A program made the position numbers and the translations under genes. This document shows positions 61,802 to 64,000 of a stretch of 64,000 bases of DNA, piece by piece (within the stretch, counting starts at the first letter, position 1; every line of letters starts with the position of its first letter). Source of the DNA: Gemmobacter serpentinus (GTDB taxonomy: Bacteria > Pseudomonadota > Alphaproteobacteria > Rhodobacterales > Rhodobacteraceae); NCBI RefSeq assembly GCF_008973825.1, contig NZ_WCHR01000016.1:124001-188000 (forward strand). The letters are read 5' to 3'. The notes below the pieces were generated by a model. The model searched no databases. It was given only the letters and a program-made list of their open reading frames with translations, and had not been told where the DNA came from.

Positions 61802-62110
61802 ATGGACCTCAATGCACTTTCGTTGAAAGAGCTTAAAGATTTGCAATCGCAGGTGGCAAAAGCAATCGCTTCCTACGAGGATCGTAAAAAGAAAGAAGCC
61901 GTGGCTGAGCTTGAAGACCGGGCACGCCAGATGGGCTTCACCCTGTCTGAACTTCTGGGCACGCCGGTGACACGCAAGCGTGTGGCCGCAACGGCAAAAT
62001 ATGCCAATCCCGAAAATCCGTCAGAGACCTGGTCGGGTCGCGGGCGCAAGCCGCGCTGGTATGAGGCGGCGCTGAATGCCGGGCGTTCGCCCGAAGATCT
62101 GGCGATCTGA
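61802..62110 (+). CDS. hvrA: H-NS family nucleoid protein, HvrA-like
   Basis: A 102-residue H-NS-type protein. The N-terminal coiled-coil LNALSLKELKDLQSQVAKAI plus a Lys/Glu-rich helix drives oligomerisation. The C-terminal DNA-binding part KYANPENPSETWSGRGRKPRW is the classic H-NS/HvrA signature with an AT-hook-like RGRKPRW. In Rhodobacter, HvrA is encoded next to regA and modulates photosynthesis and nitrogen genes. Here it lies 99 nt downstream of regA with its own AAAGGGA ribosome-binding site. Confidence 0.92.
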   Translation: MDLNALSLKELKDLQSQVAKAIASYEDRKKKEAVAELEDRARQMGFTLSELLGTPVTRKRVAATAKYANPENPSETWSGRGRKPRWYEAALNAGRSPEDLAI

Positions 62111-62173
62111 TCGCGGCGATCTTTGTCGCGCTCGGACTGGGGCCGCGGGGAAGGTTGTCCATTAGAATTGCGT

Positions 62174-62192
62174 CTGCCCACAAATTGGGCAG
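62174..62192. terminator. Possible terminator hairpin between hvrA and the LacI gene
   Basis: CTGCCC-ACAAATT-GGGCAG in the 136-nt gap between convergent genes. The stem is only 6 bp and the T run is weak. Confidence 0.3.
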
Positions 62193-62246
62193 GTGCGATT
62201 TCAAACCGGCAGGAAGCGCCGTACCAGAATTGGCAGATATGGGCGA

Positions 62247-63254
62247 TCAGATCGCAAGCGGCGCGGTGCTGGCGCGGATCAGCAATTCCACCGGCAGGAT
62301 CGTGTCGCCATCTGCCTGACTTTCGCCGCGCAATTGTGCGAGCAGGCGTTCCGCGGCCAGGCGCCCGATTTCGGCGCGCGGCTGATGAATGGTGGTCAAG
62401 GGCGGCGCGATATGGGCGATCAGTTCGATATCGTCAAAACCAACGACCGATACATCGCCGGGCACGGAAAGCCCATGGCGCTGCACTTCGCCGATAAAGC
62501 CACAAGCCATCGCATCAGAAGCCAGAAATACGGCTGTGGGGCGGCTGTCGCGCGGTTGCGTCAGCCATTGACCAGCCGCCTGGCGCCCGGAATCGAGCGA
62601 GAAATCGCCCTGATATACGGCCTCATCCGGGAAGGGCAGGCCTGCCTCGGCAAGCCTGTCGCGCACGCCGCCAATCCGCGCCTCGGTCAGCACGTTGTTC
62701 GCCGGCCCGGTGACATGGCCGATGCGGCGATGGCCAAGATCCAGCAGATGGCCGACCGCAACCCCCGCTGCCGCCCGGTTGTCGATCTTGACCCGCGCGG
62801 CAGGCAGGCCCGGCACCCATTCGCAGGCCTGCACCACGGGCACCCGCCCGGGTTCCAGCGCGACCATGGGGAAATTGCCATCCAGCACGATCAGCCCATC
62901 GGCGCGCGACGGCTCGGCATAGTCCAGTAAGAGGTCGGGGCCGGCGCCGGTCGTATCGGCGACAAGAAGGTTATAGCCCGCCGGCCCCAGAACCGATGCG
63001 ATGCCCGAAAGAATCTGCGAAAAGAACGGGTTGGCCAGATTGGGCACCAGTGCCACAATGCCGCCCGTGCGCTGGTGGCGCAGGTTGCGCGCGGCAAGGT
63101 TCATCCGATAGCCGGTCGCCTCGATCGCGGCATGAACGGCGGCACGGGTGTCTTCGCTGACCATATCGGGATTGGACAGGGCACGGCTGACCGTGGCGGT
63201 AGAGACCCCCGCCAGCCGGGCAACATCGCGAAGTTTTGGCCGGTCGTGCTTCAT
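62247..63254 (-). CDS. LacI-family transcriptional regulator
   Basis: Sugar-responsive repressor (335 aa). The helix-turn-helix and hinge KLRDVARLAGVSTATVSRAL at about residues 7-26 is followed by a periplasmic-binding-protein-like effector domain (VALVPNLANPFFSQILSGI, GLIVLDG, GFDDIELIAHIAPPLTTI). The start at 63254 matches the family N-terminus. It is divergent from a sugar isomerase/epimerase gene, and two perfect LacI-type palindromes lie between them, so it probably represses that operon and itself. The inducing sugar is not known. Confidence 0.93.
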   Translation of the reverse strand: MKHDRPKLRDVARLAGVSTATVSRALSNPDMVSEDTRAAVHAAIEATGYRMNLAARNLRHQRTGGIVALVPNLANPFFSQILSGIASVLGPAGYNLLVADTTGAGPDLLLDYAEPSRADGLIVLDGNFPMVALEPGRVPVVQACEWVPGLPAARVKIDNRAAAGVAVGHLLDLGHRRIGHVTGPANNVLTEARIGGVRDRLAEAGLPFPDEAVYQGDFSLDSGRQAAGQWLTQPRDSRPTAVFLASDAMACGFIGEVQRHGLSVPGDVSVVGFDDIELIAHIAPPLTTIHQPRAEIGRLAAERLLAQLRGESQADGDTILPVELLIRASTAPLAI

Positions 63255-63334
63255 GTCGTCTCTTCTAGGACGCCGTGGCGCGGCCCTCAATCGCCATTTC
63301 CGATGCCGCGCGCATTTCAGCGCAAGAATTATCT

Positions 63335-63348
63335 TGCAACCGATTACA
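63335..63348. promoter_or_regulatory. LacI-type operator 1
   Basis: TGCAACCGATTACA fits the LacI-family palindrome TGNAANCGNTTNCA at every defined position. It overlaps a candidate -35 (TTGCAA, 63334-63339) whose -10 would be TATCCT at 63358-63363. Confidence 0.75.
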
Positions 63349-63366
63349 TCGTCTGTCTATCCTTGT

Positions 63367-63380
63367 TGCAACCGATTACA
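63367..63380. promoter_or_regulatory. LacI-type operator 2
   Basis: A second identical 14-mer, 32 nt from the first (about three helical turns, same face), just downstream of the candidate -10 and 24 nt before the isomerase ATG. Confidence 0.75.
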
Positions 63381-63403
63381 TTATGCCTTGGGGGAGGGGT
63401 GTG

Positions 63404-64000
63404 ATGCAGACGATCAAGGGGCCTGGCCTGTTTCTTGCACAATTTGCGGGGGATGTGGCACCGTTCAACTCTTTGCCTGCGATAGCAAAATGGGCGGCCG
63501 ATATCGGCTATATTGGGGTGCAGATCCCAAGTTGGGATCGCCGTCTGATCGACCTCGATCTTGCCGCCACCTCGCAGGATTACTGCGACGAGGTGAAGGG
63601 CATCTGTGCCGAGGCCGGGGTGGAAGTCACCGAATTGTCGACCCATCTTCAGGGCCAGCTTGTCGCGACCCATCCGGCCTATGATCTGATGTTTGACGGC
63701 TTTGCCGCCCCAGAGGTGCGTGGCAATCCGACGGCGCGTCAGGCCTGGGCGGTGGATCAGGTGAAGAAGGCGCTGACGGCCTCGCGCCGCATGGGGCTTG
63801 ATCGGAAGGTTTCGTTCTCTGGCGCGCTGGCATGGCCCTATGTCTATCCCTGGCCGCAGCGCCCCGCAGGACTGGTCGAGGAAGCCTTTGACGAATTGGC
63901 CCGGCGCTGGCTGCCGATCCTCGACCATGCGGAAGATCAGGGCGTTGATATCTGCTATGAGATTCATCCCGGCGAAGATCTGCATGATGGCATCAGCTAT
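63404..64000 (+). CDS. Sugar phosphate isomerase/epimerase, 5' part (cut by window end)
   Basis: A reading frame open from ATG 63404 to the end of the window (199 codons). GGGGGAGGGG stands upstream as a very strong ribosome-binding site. The translation begins MQTIKGPGLFLAQFAGD and contains AKWAADIGYIGVQIPSWD, VTELSTHLQGQLVATHPAYD and ICYEIHPGEDLHDG, characteristic of the xylose-isomerase-like TIM-barrel (AP endonuclease 2) family. His and Glu residues of this kind bind the metal. The sugar substrate is unknown. Control by the divergent LacI regulator is strongly suggested by the operators. Confidence 0.88.
   Translation, partial: MQTIKGPGLFLAQFAGDVAPFNSLPAIAKWAADIGYIGVQIPSWDRRLIDLDLAATSQDYCDEVKGICAEAGVEVTELSTHLQGQLVATHPAYDLMFDGFAAPEVRGNPTARQAWAVDQVKKALTASRRMGLDRKVSFSGALAWPYVYPWPQRPAGLVEEAFDELARRWLPILDHAEDQGVDICYEIHPGEDLHDGISY

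Noticed and set aside
61133-62110. regA-hvrA as a sign of a photosynthesis gene cluster
   Set aside because: No bch, crt or puf genes are in the window, and RegA/HvrA also occur in non-phototrophic members of the group.

Overview
The window is a GC-rich alphaproteobacterial chromosome segment, most like Rhodobacteraceae/Paracoccaceae. The basis is gene content and order: a ureDA-ureJ-BCEFG urease operon, RegB/RegA with an HvrA-type H-NS protein, a BapA-like adhesin with its own type I secretion operon, pseudoazurin, and the block fxsA/secB/dnaQ/coaE/aroE/maf | hemJ/rho/mnmE/mnmG/rsmG/parA/parB that flanks the chromosomal origin in alphaproteobacteria. Species cannot be fixed from sequence alone. 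No rRNA, tRNA, insertion sequence, prophage or CRISPR array was seen.

Layout. 1-1.6 kb: 3' end of argG, an SCP2 protein and a small conserved gene. 1.7-7.4 kb (minus): complete urease operon with a sigma-54-like promoter. 7.6-12.4 kb (minus): flgE-flgK-flgL-flgI, with motB upstream at 13.1-13.9 kb. A pseudoazurin gene sits in reverse orientation between flgE and motB. 14.0-21.8 kb (minus): adhesin - TolC-like lipoprotein - ABC transporter - HlyD adaptor, a self-contained surface-adhesion system. 22.2-25.3 kb: hslVU and a lipoprotein hydrolase. 25.3-31.5 kb: smr, mltA, a Tim44-like gene, fxsA, secB, dnaQ, coaE, aroE, maf. 31.46-31.87 kb: intergenic region with DnaA-box-like 9-mers and two AT-rich tracts, the probable oriC. 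31.9-39.3 kb (plus): hemJ, rho, mnmE, mnmG, rsmG, parA, parB. 39.3-43.5 kb: hemW, rdgB, rph (minus) and hrcA, grpE (plus). 43.6-49.5 kb: mutS, maeB, a PfkB kinase. 49.5-60.9 kb (minus): a co-directional run regB, PAS protein, tsaE, amgK, murU, addB, addA. 61.1-62.1 kb: regA, hvrA. 62.2-64.0 kb: a LacI repressor divergent from a truncated sugar isomerase/epimerase gene, with two identical operator-like palindromes between them.

How it works together. The centre is an origin/centromere domain. The probable oriC lies about 6 kb from parAB, and three perfect plus two degenerate parS-like palindromes are embedded in the coding sequences of coaE, mnmG, rsmG, hemW/rdgB and addA. Outside this core are accessory modules for nitrogen acquisition (urease), motility, adhesion, redox control (RegBA/HvrA, pseudoazurin) and cell-wall recycling (amgK/murU, mltA).

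I found no clearly unprecedented multi-gene system. The points most worth checking are the parS elements that encode protein N-termini, the probable oriC, the adhesin with its perfect 27-nt tandem repeat, the pseudoazurin gene inside the flagellar cluster, the regB/regA locus without senC, and the PAS-only protein beside RegB.
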